From contig NC_133293.1 in NCBI RefSeq assembly GCF_005239225.2, forward strand, positions 18,568,333-18,632,332: a stretch of 64,000 bases of DNA, in the 5' to 3' direction. Positions 1 to 12,170 of the stretch are shown in pieces. The stretch's first letter is position 1. Each line of letters starts with the position of its first letter. The notes below the pieces were generated by a model. It worked only from the letters and a program-made list of their open reading frames with translations. It had not been told where the DNA came from and searched no databases. Both the position numbers and the translations under genes were made by a program. Origin of the DNA: Populus alba (taxonomy: Eukaryota; Streptophyta; Magnoliopsida; Malpighiales; Salicaceae).

Positions 1-448
1 TATGTCTTTATGATTTCTCCGAGAAATTGAATAAGATAAGAAAGAAATTAAGGTTATTTAGATCAAGGGGTTTGGTTATTTAGAAACTGTTATGTCAATT
101 GAAATATTGTCACTGGATTTCATAGTTATAGTCAAAGGTGGCATTTGCTAGTTTCTAGAAAACGCTTTGATCTTTGTTCAAAAGATAAGCAAAAGAAAAC
201 TTTTTTTTTTTCGATGTCAGTTCAAGATTTGCGGTTTTAGCTTGCATTTGTTTACGAAACGAACTATATCCGAATTTCCAGCAATTTTAATTGATTGACA
301 AGTCAGGGAAAAGAATATGATAGATTGGTTGGAATTGTTCGTGCGAGTTTCAGTAAATGAATATTGTTTGTCACAGGAAATGGAACTTAGGATTTTGTTT
401 TTGTTATGTGGATTGGTCTGGAGATTAAAATGTTATTTTGGTGGTTAG

Positions 449-814
449 GTCGAAGTCCAACCAATACCCAAACACATCTCTGATCCAGATTGAGGGAGTC
501 AACACCAAGGAAGAAGTTGCATGGTATGCTGGTAAGCGCATGGCATACATATACAAGGCCAAGGTGAAGAGGGATGGGACCCACTATCGCTGCATTTGGG
601 GCAAGGTCACAAGGCCTCATGGAAACAGTGGTGTTGTCAGAGCTAAGTTCAAGTCCAACTTGCCTCCAAAGTCCATGGTATTGTTAAAAATAGCTGTTGT
701 GATTGATATGTGATCCTTTCTGGGTATTTGGATTTTTGTGTATTGATTTTGCGTTTGTTTTTTGTATTTTAGGGATGTCGTGTAAGAGTTTTCATGTATC
801 CCAGCAACATTTGA
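449..814 (+). CDS. RPL35A: 60S ribosomal protein L35a (eL33), 3' part
   Basis: Structural protein of the cytosolic large ribosomal subunit. Two coding exons are visible: 449-677 and 773-814, stop TGA at 812-814. The first base of 449 completes an Arg codon begun in an exon beyond the left edge. The 89 visible residues contain the family signatures [27 protein letters not shown] and the C-terminal [11 protein letters not shown]. Plant L35a is about 112 residues, so roughly 22 N-terminal residues are missing; positions 1-448 behave as an intron ending in TTAG. The only slightly unusual residue is Cys in MGCRVRVF, where Ala or Ser is common. Identity is secure; only the start is unseen. Confidence 0.95.
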
Positions 815-2610
815 GGTACAGTTAACTTTATGTCATCTTTACTTTCCTCTTTGAATGTGCCAATCATCATTACTTTCCTCTTTGAATGTGTTAAGCTTAA
901 TGACTTATGTATTGTTTTATTGTGTATTTATTTGAATTTTGCCTGCCTCTCGAGTTCAAGAGTCTAATTTAGAAGTTTGACGGGTTAACTAACCAAATAA
1001 CACTTTGGTTGCTTCGTGGTGGGGGATTACTTTGTGGGGAATGATTTTGAGAATTATACATGGTTACTTTTGATTCTTGAATAATGATTTTCTCACAATG
1101 GATCCTTTTGTGTTTTTGGAGATGGATGCTAATGTTTCAATACTTCACTGGAATTCCATTTTTCAGCGAATGGAGTGGCAATACCAGGGGCCGTTATTAT
1201 CCACTGAATCTGTCAAATATGCTTTTATTCTTAGAATTGTTGCGGTGTGTAATCTTATACATGGTTGAACAGTGCTGCATTATGGATGGATTGAAAGTGC
1301 AGGCATTTTACTTGTATGTGCATTATTTTGGATTCATTTTATTCCATTGCTAACCAGGCTCGGATAACATTAGAAACATTTTTATTTTGGATTCAATTCC
1401 TGTCAATGGTTTCACGCCTCAATTTAATAAAGTCCTAGCTTTGTTTCAGTCACATTTTTTCATGGTCTTTTATCTTGATTCTAATGCCTGCTATTTTTTT
1501 CCTCTTGCAGTTCCTCAGGCTCTTTACAGGTAGCAGCGTGGGTCCATTCGATGTCTTGTAGGGATTGTCGTTTTACTTTTTATAAGCTAAGTTTAAATAT
1601 CGTATGAGCTGAGAATGATTGACGGACTTTGTTTCTAATTTCAGTATCTGTTTTCCACCATTCTGTCTTTGATGTGAATGGTTTTGCGATCACCTTTTCC
1701 TTGATTTAAACTTTAAGATCTTTGGTATGATGAACAGGATGTGGCACATTGATTCGCGCAATAATTCTTATACTGTAACCGAATGTGATAGGGCCAGAGG
1801 GTCGATTCATTATATAGACAAAAGCATAAACACGTTTTGCAAGAAGAAAAACAGGAGGCTTTGAGGTGAATTGCTGTCCATGTTTTCCTTGCAACGTTCA
1901 TGGAAGAAAACCGTAGTTAAGTAGAAAAGAGCACATGATTGGACGTCCAAATTACTCCATTTTTTAGCTATCCGCTGTCCCACCTATCGGGTAAAAAACG
2001 CAATAAAAAAAAATGGAAGGATAACTTGGTAAAGTTTATCATTATGGAAGTGTGAAGATTTCCCTGCAAATTATTATACAGCTAGAATTCTGAAAAATTC
2101 GTGAACAAGAAACTTTATCCTTTTTGTCGAGAAAGGTGAAAATCAAGATAGCTTGTTGTGTAATTAGAGTAGAAATTCTGGGGAGATATCAGCTGCACTT
2201 GACACTGCGTTTGTGATAGCTTCTTTGTTTCCTAGGATAAACACACCTTAAAACTTGTCATGAACTTACCGGCTGCAGTACGTCTCCGTGGCCATGCTAA
2301 AGGCTGTAGCTTTCCCCTGAGTTATAGCTCTCCAACGAAGTATCCTGCCATGCCTTTTCTTTACTTGAAGCATGGGACCTGGGCTACCTTTCCAATTTTC
2401 AGTTTGCTGATCTGCTCCAAATAAATACCTTTCCTCTATTTTAGTAAGGAATCAACAAATCAGTAGAAGATTGATTCAAAAGTTCAAAACAAGAAGAAAA
2501 AACGAATGCCAATTCCTTAAAAAAGGGTACCAACATGATATATCCACCCAAAGATATCAATCAGACCAGCTGTTCTAAGAGTTTTTTATTTCTTCTCAGC
2601 TTGAAAAGCA
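815..2610 (+). other. 3' UTR and spacer after RPL35a
   Basis: No coding region recognised. The stop codon is followed at once by a donor-like TGAG/GTACAG, and a pyrimidine-rich acceptor CTCTTGCAG ends at 1510, so a spliced 3' UTR (intron about 816-1510, last exon from 1511) is possible. Positions 1700-2600 hold only short open frames without recognisable content. Confidence 0.4.
840..890 (+). repeat. 20-bp direct repeat behind RPL35a stop
   Basis: The same 20 bases (TACTTTCCTCTTTGAATGTG) occur at 840-859 and 871-890, a perfect direct repeat with a 31-base period, just downstream of the RPL35a stop codon. Confidence 0.85.
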
Positions 2611-2995
2611 ATGGCTGAAGCTATAGTTTCTGCTGTCATTTGAAGAACTGACCCGGTGGTTAGTGAAGCAGCTTTTCTTTACAGAGCCGCAAAGGAAGTT
2701 GAGGGGTTCAAGCTGAACTGAAGCGAATGAAGTGCTTCATGAAAGATGCTGACCAGAAGCAAGAATAAGATGAGCCTGTTCGCAACTGCATGGCTGAAGT
2801 CAGAGACGTTGAATACGAGGCAGAAATTTGCCAGAGGATAAGCTCATTCAAACACTTCAAAAAGGGTTGGAGGGGAAACGATATTTGGTGGTCCTAGATT
2901 GATATTATATGGGGAAATGAAGCGTGGGTTAGTTTAAAGCCTGCTTTCCCTAAAGGAAAGGAGGGAAGCAAAGTTTCAGTAACCTCGCTAATTGA
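2611..2995 (+). pseudogene. CC-NB-LRR (RPP13/RPP8-like) resistance gene relic
   Basis: Starts with ATG and MAEAIVSAVI, the typical N-terminus of coiled-coil NLR proteins. The coiled-coil region follows in broken frames: an in-frame TGA right after MAEAIVSAVI, a frameshift near 2700, and a TAA in the stretch around KDADQKQE. At about 2845 the sequence jumps to the kinase-2 region of an NB-ARC domain (LIQTLQKGLEGKRYLVVLD) and continues, after another shift, to EAWVSLKPAFPKGKEGSKV before homology ends near 2995. The P-loop and everything between it and kinase 2 are missing, as are GLPL, MHD and the LRRs. In intact family members this gap is roughly 130 residues. The relic is non-functional. Frames were read by eye; the family is clear, the subfamily less so. 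Confidence 0.85.
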
Positions 2996-3773
2996 ATGTT
3001 TACATAGTTAATAATTCATTTTCTTCTAATTGAATGTGTTGTCGCTCAACTCAATTTGTCTGAGCTACCAGTATCTTGTGTTTAAAGCTAGTATTTACTT
3101 GGATATTGAGCAAACAATTTTAGAAACCGAAGTGGTGTTTACCTTGCATTCTAGCAGGCGAGATGGTACCATCGCCTTGCGTATTCACTTTGAATCTGCT
3201 GTCCATATACCTTTCTTGGTAAGAAGGAAATAGAGTCAGAAGTGTTTTGGTACAACACAATTGGAGTTTGGAGGTAAAATCAAACAGAACCACATGTGGG
3301 TCAACAAATCAAGAAGCATGATTGAACATAATTAGGACGCCTTGTCAATTCCCATCTTGTGTTCATAGTAATTGGGAAACACAATCTCTCCCATCTGCAG
3401 CTGCCAGAATCCTGAAGCAATATATTAGAGCAAATGTTTTTCATGCCTGTGCATGTCAAAAGGAGTCAAATGGTAAAAAGATATGCTCCGGTAGTGTTTG
3501 TTTATACCAGGAAGATATGGCATCTCTCATTTCAATCGAATACTTAAAACAGTCATGCACTTACAATCTAAAAATATTTTCCCGAGATGGATGCTGATGG
3601 TGATGGTTCAAACAATGATCACACACTGATAAACTGCCAAGTCCAGTGACTAGGCATCAACCACATAACCCAGGGACCACTAAAATACTTCGGAAACGCT
3701 CAAACAGCTGCACGATACTATTTTCTTCACAACAACATGGTAGAAACTTTCAATATGAGAACTGCTGGAAACT
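2996..3773. other. Spacer between NLR relic and HESO1 3' end
   Basis: No gene or RNA recognised. It contains the 3' UTR of the minus-strand gene next to it and short open frames (for example 3030-3233) without known motifs. I found no LRR remnants that would extend the NLR relic. Confidence 0.5.
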
Positions 3774-6700
3774 CTATTGATCTGATTTAGGCCTCCATGC
3801 TGGCTGCCCTTGAATGTGATAATGTGGCACATATCTTGGCCTGGTTGAATTGTTGGTCTGATTTTCCTGTCTTTGGTTGGTAGAATTGATTGAACGGCTT
3901 CCCATTCTTTGGGAGCTCAAATTGCTGGGATGACTTGCCCGTCTTATATTGAGAGTTTGGGAGCTCGAATTGCTGGGATGACTTGCCGGACTTATATTGA
4001 GAGTTTGAAACTGTGCTTGTGATGGTGAATACACAGACCTGCTAATTTGTGAACGAGTTGTACTATGCTGGCCAGCCATGTAGCTTGAGGTCCCAACTGG
4101 AGTCCTGACGTGGTGAACAGATGCGTAGCCTGGGGTCCCAACTGGAGTTCTGACATGGTGACCACCAGTATAGCTTGAGTTACTAGCTGGTGTTCCTGCA
4201 ATAATACGTGATATTCGTGGCCTGACTAACATGTCCAAGAAAGAAATCTGATTCTGGTTAGCCATCACAAGTCTATGGTGGGTTGTCTGAATAGCTTCAG
4301 ATATCCTCATCAGGTTTGCAGCACTCACAGCTCGTGCAGTATTTTCTGGCTGCTCAAAGGGATCCTCGATCTAAAATATCAGCAGTGGCGAGACAATCAG
4401 CAGCAGTGGAAATAACAACATCAGCTATCATTAGTTTAGTTTAGAATTTTGTTTTTCTGGGGGTGGGGGTTTTATTGAAGGAATGAGAGGATTACAAATA
4501 ATGCATAAGTTCTGGGCAGCCATCTCATGTTGCTTCTGATTTCTTCCCACTTCCCCGTAAATGGACAAATTCCTAGCTCTGTGGCCTTTGAACTTATGTC
4601 ATAGAACTGCAAATATACAAAACAGCTTGCATACATCAATAAAAATATGGATATACAGCCAGCTACCCCAGAAAATGGGAAAAGCAATTTAGATATAAAA
4701 AAAGGTAATCTAGATATAAAACAGCACTCGCACAAGTCAACATGTCTATCATCATGTACTACAATTGCTGGAATTACCTCCTAGGCAAATAGAATTGCAA
4801 ATATAATTAAAACAACACAAGAATTATTACCTTTCTAAGGAATGAAATGAAAAGCTCAGACAAAGAATTTCGATTAATTGCTCTGGATTTGTTTGATCTA
4901 TATCTAGATATATTAGCAGCACATATTTCTCCAATATGTCTTTCTGCATCAGTCCTCACACCTACAGAACATATTGGAATGCAGGTCAGAGAGATACTTC
5001 AACCAAGCTATTAATTACTGCTGATGCTTGTAGAAGATCAGATCAGTTTTTATGCAATGCAAATCATATGTTATATGTCCAAAATAAATTGCAAGTTGAA
5101 ACTACCATTTTAGGAAAACTTCAAGATGAGATGAGCTCCAAGTGATATAAGTCAATAAATAAAACATTGTCAAAATTACGAAAAACTGACTGAAAAAACC
5201 GGAGACATTTTATCATGTTTTAAGCCTTATCAAGAAAATGTCAAGATCAGTTCAACTCACTCGATAGCTAGACAGAATGTGCTTCAGACTTCGAAGCAAG
5301 ACCAAATGAAAAACTATATTATGAAAAAGAACTTGTTTCAAACCAAGTTGTAGATTGCTAACTGTTAATTGAAAAAATCATCATCAAATACTGAGACAGG
5401 TTGGAGTTCATCTACTAGCTACCGACTCATATTTACTTCCCAGAAGTCATGAGAAACTGTAACCTGGCACAAACAACCATACCACATGGATCTTAACTTG
5501 AAATAAATTGAGGACTATAAGTTTTGTAACTGTAATATACTAATTTGTTCTCTGTATCAAATAAAATTACAAGCCAAAAGGCAGTATGGGGGATCGGGGA
5601 ATCTTTTATACAATATGATATCATATTCGTGCTATGTGCAGTGCTTGGAGACAGCAACAATTGTGGCTCCTCTGGGAACCAGAGGGCCTCCTTGAATCAT
5701 CTGTTCAGGAGTACTGCCAGAAAGGCACAGGCTACAGTTACAGAGGTAAAAATCAGACTAGTGCAAATCCACAATGCATGAATGCATTCGCAGCCACTTA
5801 CACACATGCTGAGAGAGGAAATTTACTAATTAAATTCCAGACTCATCGTTAACTGTGATCACATAAACAAGGAAGAAATTAATATTTTTAGAAACAAATG
5901 CAAATAGCAAAGGCTTAGTGTGTGAGCTTATTTGGATTAAACATGAGAATTACCTGTAAGATCATCAATAACATTTCTTGGGTAAATTTCTTTGAGGGGA
6001 GGTAAAATGGCAGGCACACAAGTCTGCAAGAAAAACCATAAACAAAAAAGAACTTAATAATTCCTTACAGCTATAAAGAAATATATCCAGTAAAGCACAG
6101 AGGTAGGCTACACTCTAGCTATAGAGGAGACCAATGAACATGAAAGAATGAAAGAAATACAGATTTACAAAGGCCAGAAGAACAATCAATCTATCCATTA
6201 TCTGCACGTCCAATGACTGTTTTGCAACTATGGTATATAAATGTTCAGGGGAAGGGGACCACTAGCACAAAAGTGCACAAGAAGGCGCAAAAGAAAACTA
6301 ATAAAAGAACACTTGACATTGCAAAAGGGCATGCGCAGAAAATAACCAAGATAACAAAGCAATGTTGGAAAAATCATTTAATTAGGGTTATTGGAAGAAG
6401 TGCAGAACTTTTAAAAAAGTCCTAATTCTAGTAAAACAGGTCAGTGACATCCATAATAAACACGTTGAAGAAACTAACATGGCAATGAAGTGCAGAGTTA
6501 ATTCCAACTATTCTTACAAGGTTTAATGCATATAAAGAAAACTGATCACCTGAAAATGGAATATGACAAGCAAACTGAGAGAGTACGAGTTCAATGACCC
6601 AGCCTTTGGATTATTTATATTGTGAGTTTTGGCCCATTCCTTGACCTACACAAACATTAAATTGCATCAAATAGATGCACTAGTTTCCCAGGATATTTAT

Positions 6701-8282
6701 TTATTTATTTGGCTGAGAGAATGTACCAGTAGGACCATATCACGAAAACGCCTATCTATCTCATTGATCCAGAACAAGAACTTGGACTTCATTAGACCCT
6801 GCATGTTATCAATTGAAACATCGCAAGAGATGGAAGCATTCTCGAATTTTAAAATGGGAACCCTTGCATTTGGGATAAATTGCAACCTCTGCCATCCACC
6901 TGCACATCAATTTTGTAACTTGTAATGAAATAAAACAACGATGTTATAGTAAAAGAACAACCCAACAACTAAGAGCAGTGATTTATTCCCCAAACAACTC
7001 TTCATCTATCCTTAAAATGAAAACATAAAAAATGAAAATACCCTTCAACGTAATCACTTTTCACTTTATAAATCTGCTCATTGTCGGCATTGGCCAGAAT
7101 AAAGTAACTTATTTCAGTGGGCAGATTCAGCGAGTCAAAGACAATATAATTACTGAAGTTTCTGATATAAGTTTTTGGCTAAGTCAATTATTCACAACAA
7201 ATTGCAAATCAAAATCACATGACAAGCTCTCTGATCCAAAGTCTCGTTTCTGGCTGTTACCTTCAATTTTTCAGGAGAATCAACCATTATGACAATGCAA
7301 AGCTTTGATAATTAAAACTCTCAAAAAGACTTATGTGCAGGAAAATCAAAAGCATTGAAGTTTTATTTATTGCAAGTTGTAAACTAGGGAACATGGTTAT
7401 ATGGATCTCATAGATTGCTCATGAATGTCTACATGAAGCACGTAATAGGAAACATGAGGGGAAACCATGTAATAATTCACCTCTCTGTCTCAAAGCTTTC
7501 AAAACATCTTCTAGTAAGTTTTGTTTGCGCTTCTTCCCAGCAGATGAGATACAAGGACCATTAGATAACACAATTGAGATATCCAAGTCTCCCCATCGAG
7601 TGAAGAGATTTGACACAAATGATCCAAATGGCTCCACAGTAGCACCTGTTGGCACAAATAAAGTCATGCATCCACATTGTTGATCCAAAAACAGATAATA
7701 AAACTTGATGCATATTTTAAGAACCGGATTCATAGCAGTTTTACAAGTATTGCAGTTTTATCGTTACAGAAACACATTTGCAACTATTGCAGTGGAACCT
7801 CAAATACCTTGAGCAAAGTTCAAGCCATCAAGAAATTCACATTAAAGTGTTTATGCAAAACTTGAATTACATTCTGGACAATAGTATCATAGATGAACAG
7901 AAAAGGCATTCTAAATTGTCATACTCAGCATATTAAGTTTCAAAAAATAGCATACAGCAGTTGGTCAGTTTTAAATTTAAAATGTCAATTCCTTGGATTC
8001 GTATTGTTTCACTATTTTGTGTGTGAGGATCATTTTAAGGATTTCATGAGATGCAATTGTTTTTCTACCACTATTTGTTACATTAATCTCTAGTAGAACG
8101 TATTGCATGCAGGAAAGAAATTTGCATTTCCCAGGAAAAATACCTCTCAGACTTTCCACAGATTTAACAACATCTTCCAACTCTTCAATGATTTTAAATC
8201 GCACCACCCAATCCTCCCGTAAAGGTTGGATCCCGTCAAGTATATCCTTAAGTGTAGGCTCCAAAACCCTGTAGGTATTCAT
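3774..8282 (-). CDS. HESO1: HESO1-like terminal uridylyltransferase
   Basis: Homolog of Arabidopsis HESO1, which adds uridines to 3' ends of unmethylated small RNAs and cleaved target RNAs and so triggers their decay. Eight coding exons: 8144-8282, 7481-7645, 6727-6899, 6550-6645, 5954-6023, 4831-4961, 4496-4606, 3774-4370; all GT-AG with matching phases, giving 493 residues (Arabidopsis about 511). The nucleotidyltransferase core shows G54-S55 in VEPFGSFVSN, D66 and D68 in RWGDLDIS, and the third Asp, D128, in SISCDVSID. The PAP-associated domain follows (NSYSLSLLVIFHFQ, CVPAILPPLKEIYP, GICPFTGKWEE, EDPFEQPENTAR). The last 160 residues are low-complexity, Ser/Thr/Gln/Asn-rich, with two short tandem repeats. 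The start ATG at 8282 gives MNTYRVLEPTLKDIL, aligning with the family N-terminus. The 5' leader is spliced. Identity is strong; whether the protein has HESO1 or a related activity is inference. Confidence 0.9.
3911..4006 (-). repeat. 48-bp in-frame tandem repeat in HESO1 last exon
   Basis: Two adjacent 48-base units (start 3911 and 3959) differ at only a few positions and encode the 16-residue units QTLNISPASHPSNSSS and QTLNIRRASHPSNLSS. Length is a multiple of three, so the frame is kept. Confidence 0.9.
4081..4170 (-). repeat. 45-bp in-frame tandem repeat in HESO1 last exon
   Basis: Two 45-base units starting at 4081 and 4126 encode repeated HHVRTPVGT motifs. It is independent of the neighbouring 48-bp repeat and also keeps frame. 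Confidence 0.88.
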
Positions 8283-10140
8283 TGTTGTTCCTTGAGTTAT
8301 AATGCTGGAGAAACAGTCACACATGTCAAAAACTCAGGTGTAAGGCTAACATCAAGCATAAAGCAGAAAAAAGAAATAGCAGATGGAGGCACAAGTTCCT
8401 ACACACCTAGAAATGCCAAAATCCTTTCCAGTGAGATTAATGTGCTGGTAAAGGCATCTTGGAATATTTCTTGCGTTGAAGATCCTTCAGGCACTAACCA
8501 TAAATTTAAATTTTGGAATCTGCACATAATAAAAATAGTAGAAATGAGAGGCAATCAAAGTACAAGTAGAAGTGTGTGAGTGCAGCGCCCATGTCTGTGT
8601 GGTGTGTGCCAAGCAACAATCATAAGCAAAAAGATTCCAGTGCCTGTGTTTGTGGGGTGTGCGAAGCCACAATCACAAACTATACATTTTACCATCCATG
8701 TGTGTGTGGTGTGAACATGGATGTAGGTTACATTACAAAGAATAGAACATCAAATTGAAAAGACTGGATCTTCTCCCTATCTAAACATTGTATCTCCCGT
8801 TCCCTAATCCAATAAACTATGTGTTAGGTACAAAAGAAAGTTCCTAGCTTTAAGATGAGGATGAGAGAAAAGAAAACTCTATATAAAAAAAGGGTTCCAA
8901 CTACGTGTTGGTTATGGCTCTCTAAGACACATCTTGTGGGAGAAAAATAAGCAATGGCTGGTTAAAGACTGATTACACTGACACTGCTGGTGACATAACA
9001 ACAACCAGACACACAAAAGATACTGCCGGTGAATTACAAAAACAGACAAGCCGGCAGAGAAGCAGAGGTCTCATTTCTTTTCTTTGGCATTTTAAGCAAA
9101 TAAAATCACACCTAACATTGAATAGAAATTCATAAACATAGACAGGTTGAAAACTTAACACCCCCTCCCAAAAATTCTCTTCTTTATTGTTTTGTTACCT
9201 ACAAATTCTGAGCAGGTTGGTCAGATCTCTGACAGAACTAGGTAGGATGATAGCTCTACTAGAAAGGACTCGCACCTATTCTTAACTAGAGAAGCAACAT
9301 CTTCAGCAATGTTGTTGGCTCGATTTAATTTATTTAAAATATAAAAGGTCTCTAGATATCAGAAGGAGCATCGGACCCTTTAATTGATTACGTTGTTTTG
9401 TGATTTAGATATTCCTCCTATAAATACAACATAACATGTTATGATGGTGTCTGGTAGCCGGTGAAATTAATTTCGCATTCCAGTAGAAGATATCTATAAA
9501 AAGAAACAAAGTTACATTCTAAATCATGTGATTCAATGTAAATTTTAGTAGTGTGACATAAAGAAAGCTCCATTAGTGTCAGCATAACAAGGGGTGACGT
9601 GATACACTGATCCTATATTCACAAACTCAGAGTCATCTAAATTACAGGAGCTTCAATTCACCCCATTAATTTTAACCCAGCAAACACAATCACAAACAAT
9701 ATAAACCCCAGCCCTCCTCTTTAAGTACTCAACAGCACATTAATTAACAAAAAGACTTACCAAATAGCACAATAGAGTGTCTGACTGATCAAAACATGAA
9801 AATCACTTAAAACCCATATCCAAATCGAAGTCAGCAACAAAACCAAGTAACTGAAATTAGAAACAAACACAGCCAAAACCCAATTCACACACACAAACGC
9901 ACATCATAAGAACTTGAATAAATATTGAACCATAGCAAATATGAACAAGAAAATAAATCACCATTACATGATTACCATAAGACATAACACTAGAAATCAA
10001 CAGAATCCAGTAACAAGAGTACAATCCTTGCTGTTTCTCTCTATCTTCTTGTGTTTGATTGACTCTTGCAGTCAACTGTAGAGTCACCCCCGGGGCTGTG
10101 TTAGCCAAGAGAGAGAGGCATCGTACATTTCCCTCCTCCG
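8283..10140 (-). other. Spliced 5' leader of HESO1
   Basis: The first coding exon seems to extend up to an acceptor CTCCAG, so that the exon begins at 8304. A further exon-like block lies at 8407-8519 (acceptor TGTGCAG, donor CTAG/GTGTGT). The block 10020-10140 next to a TATA-like stretch probably holds the transcription start. The middle part, 8520-10000, is AT-rich intron sequence without recognisable content. Boundaries are inferred from splice signals only. Confidence 0.5.
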
Positions 10141-10162
10141 CCTCGAGTTATTTTCAGCCATT

Positions 10163-10172
10163 TATATATATA
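10163..10172 (-). promoter_or_regulatory. Putative TATA box of HESO1
   Basis: TATATATATA, 30 or so bases upstream of the GC-richer leader block 10020-10135 in minus orientation. Position fits a TATA box; no experimental support. Confidence 0.45.
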
Positions 10173-10599
10173 GGGTAATGATTATACAAAAATACGTACA
10201 TGCAATGAGTGTAAAGTAGACATTAGACGAGAGGATAACTTAGCAGGGAGGGCTTTGGAAGTTACTGTACCTTCTTTGTTTTTTTAATGGTGACCTACTT
10301 TGAGATGGGGAGAAAAAGGAGTCAAGAAGACAGCTGCGCTTTGGAATTTAACTTTTGATGTTTGAGTGGGATTTCTTTTTCTTTTCTTTTCTCCCTTTTC
10401 TTTTGATGGAATGGAAAAGCGGAAGGGAACGACACGATGTTATTGGAGGGGACTACTTTTATGAGAAAAATAAAAATTGTGACTTGGAAATTGGTGTAGC
10501 CGCCTATGTTTCCCTGTCAGGTTTTCGATCTTTACTAGAAAAAAACCAAAACAAAAAAGGAGTTTGAATAAATTACAAGTGGTGTTTTGTTATTTTATA

Positions 10600-10860
10600 T
10601 CTTATCTGGAACTGTGTTTGTACGGAATTTTAATAAAATTTAATTTTTTTACTTAAAATCAATAATTTTTATATTTTTAAATCGTTTGGATGTCCTGATA
10701 TCAAAAAATATTTTTTTATATTTTAAAATTTATTTTTTGATATCAATAGATTAAAAAATCTAAAAAACCTTAAAAAATCATTTAAAATAAAAAAAATCAT
10801 TTTTTTCTTGTAAAAATATTTTTCAATCGCAAAAACAAACTGTTTTTTAAGATAATGAGG
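10600..10860. repeat. AT-rich MITE-like remnant
   Basis: Contains GATATCAAAAAATATTTTTT and, 40 bases on, its inverse ending TTTTTTGATATC, preceded by TCGTTTGGATGTCC. This resembles the core of a very abundant poplar AT-rich element. Ends and target duplication are not recognisable. Confidence 0.5.
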
Positions 10861-11029
10861 TGGTATGTGTTTTGCAGCTGGCCAGGATGTGTTTTTTAAA
10901 AAAGTTGAGTTGTAGACCTTGTTGGATCTAATAAAATGATTTAATTTAATTATATAATAAAAAACAACATAACAAATCTATATATATAAAAAAAAAAGTA
11001 ATGATCATGACAGCATAAAAAAGAATGAT

Positions 11030-12170
11030 TGTCAAAAAAAAAAAGTTACAAAACTAAATTCCAAAATAACCCGAGTTAAAGGAAAAAATAACAAAAAAAA
11101 AAATATCAAACCAATCCAAGTTAGCATGGCAAACTCATGATCGAAGTCATGAAAACCAATGTCATACCATCCCCATAGAAATAAATAAAAACAACTTAAC
11201 TTTTAGTAAATTCAATATTGAATTATAAAATCGAAAACTAAAATTGGTGCAAAAAAAGATTAAAGAAATATATTGATGTCAATTCAGGTTAACATTTTAT
11301 ACCTTCGGCCCAAGTTACGAGACTAAAATAACCGCATATAAAAAAATTATAAAACTCAATTCTCAACAATCTATTGTTTAATGATAAAAATAAAAAAAAT
11401 AAAATCAATTTTAAAGAAGGTCAAGTTTGACATAGAAAATAAAATAATACCTCGAGTCAATCTAAGTTATATTGGCAAATTTGCGACACAGGTCATGAAG
11501 CAAGATTTTCCTCATATAAAGCACAATAAAATAAGTTGAATATTCAATAAATTCAGTGTTGAATTATAAAGTTGAAAAAAAATCATGTCGAAAAAAAGAT
11601 TAGAGAAAAAGATCGATCACAATCTGTGTTGTCATTCCATAGCCATGAGACTATAAAACTCAATTTTCAATTAATCAACCATTGAGTGATGAGATTGGAA
11701 AAAAAAAATTCTAAAACATACATCCAAATTGAGGGAAAAACAATTAAAACAATAAAGATAAATTTTGCCACTGTAATAAAATGATTTAAAAGCATCAAGC
11801 TATCACAAGATAATATGACAAATTCATGTCTCAGATCGTGAAGCCGGGTTGTCCTCATAAAAAGCAAATAAAAAAATAAAGATGCCAAGTCTCCAATAGA
11901 TCTAATATTTAACGGTGAAATTGGGAAACAAAAATGGTGTAAATAATGAAAAAAAACACGTGTCAATTTGCATTAACATTTCATACATGTGACTCGGGTC
12001 ATGAGACTGGGATCATATCACCAAAAAATATTATGAAGCTTTATTCTCAATCAATCTAATGTTGAGTAATGAAATTTGAAAAAAAAAATTGACTTAAAGG
12101 AAAAGAAAATTACAAATGAAAGAATAAAGTTTAAATTTGACATAAAAATAAAATGGTGAGGGATAAAACT
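11030..12170. repeat. Diverged tandem repeat, period about 340 bp
   Basis: Three diverged units can be anchored on related segments at about 11129, 11475 and 11816 (pattern: GCAAA...CATG...GTCATGAAG followed by CCTCATA-AAAGCA) and on a second segment at about 11291, 11625 and 11968 (CATTTCATA...CATGAGACT...TATAAAACTCAATTCTCAATCAATC). Spacing is 341-346 bases. Related single segments occur at 14040-14170 and 21480-21800. No protein-coding content. Confidence 0.7.

Noticed and set aside
5631..5760. Open stretch on the minus strand in HESO1 intron 5, with acceptor-like CTGGCAG and a run ending VPRGATIVAVSKHCT then stop
   Set aside because: Neither acceptor there keeps the HESO1 frame past a few codons, and the true exon (4831-4961) splices correctly to 5954. 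No known family recognised.
9857..10108. 83-residue minus-strand frame in the HESO1 leader
   Set aside because: Starts at TTG, not ATG, and lies in the presumed 5' UTR; ATGs nearby give only very short frames.
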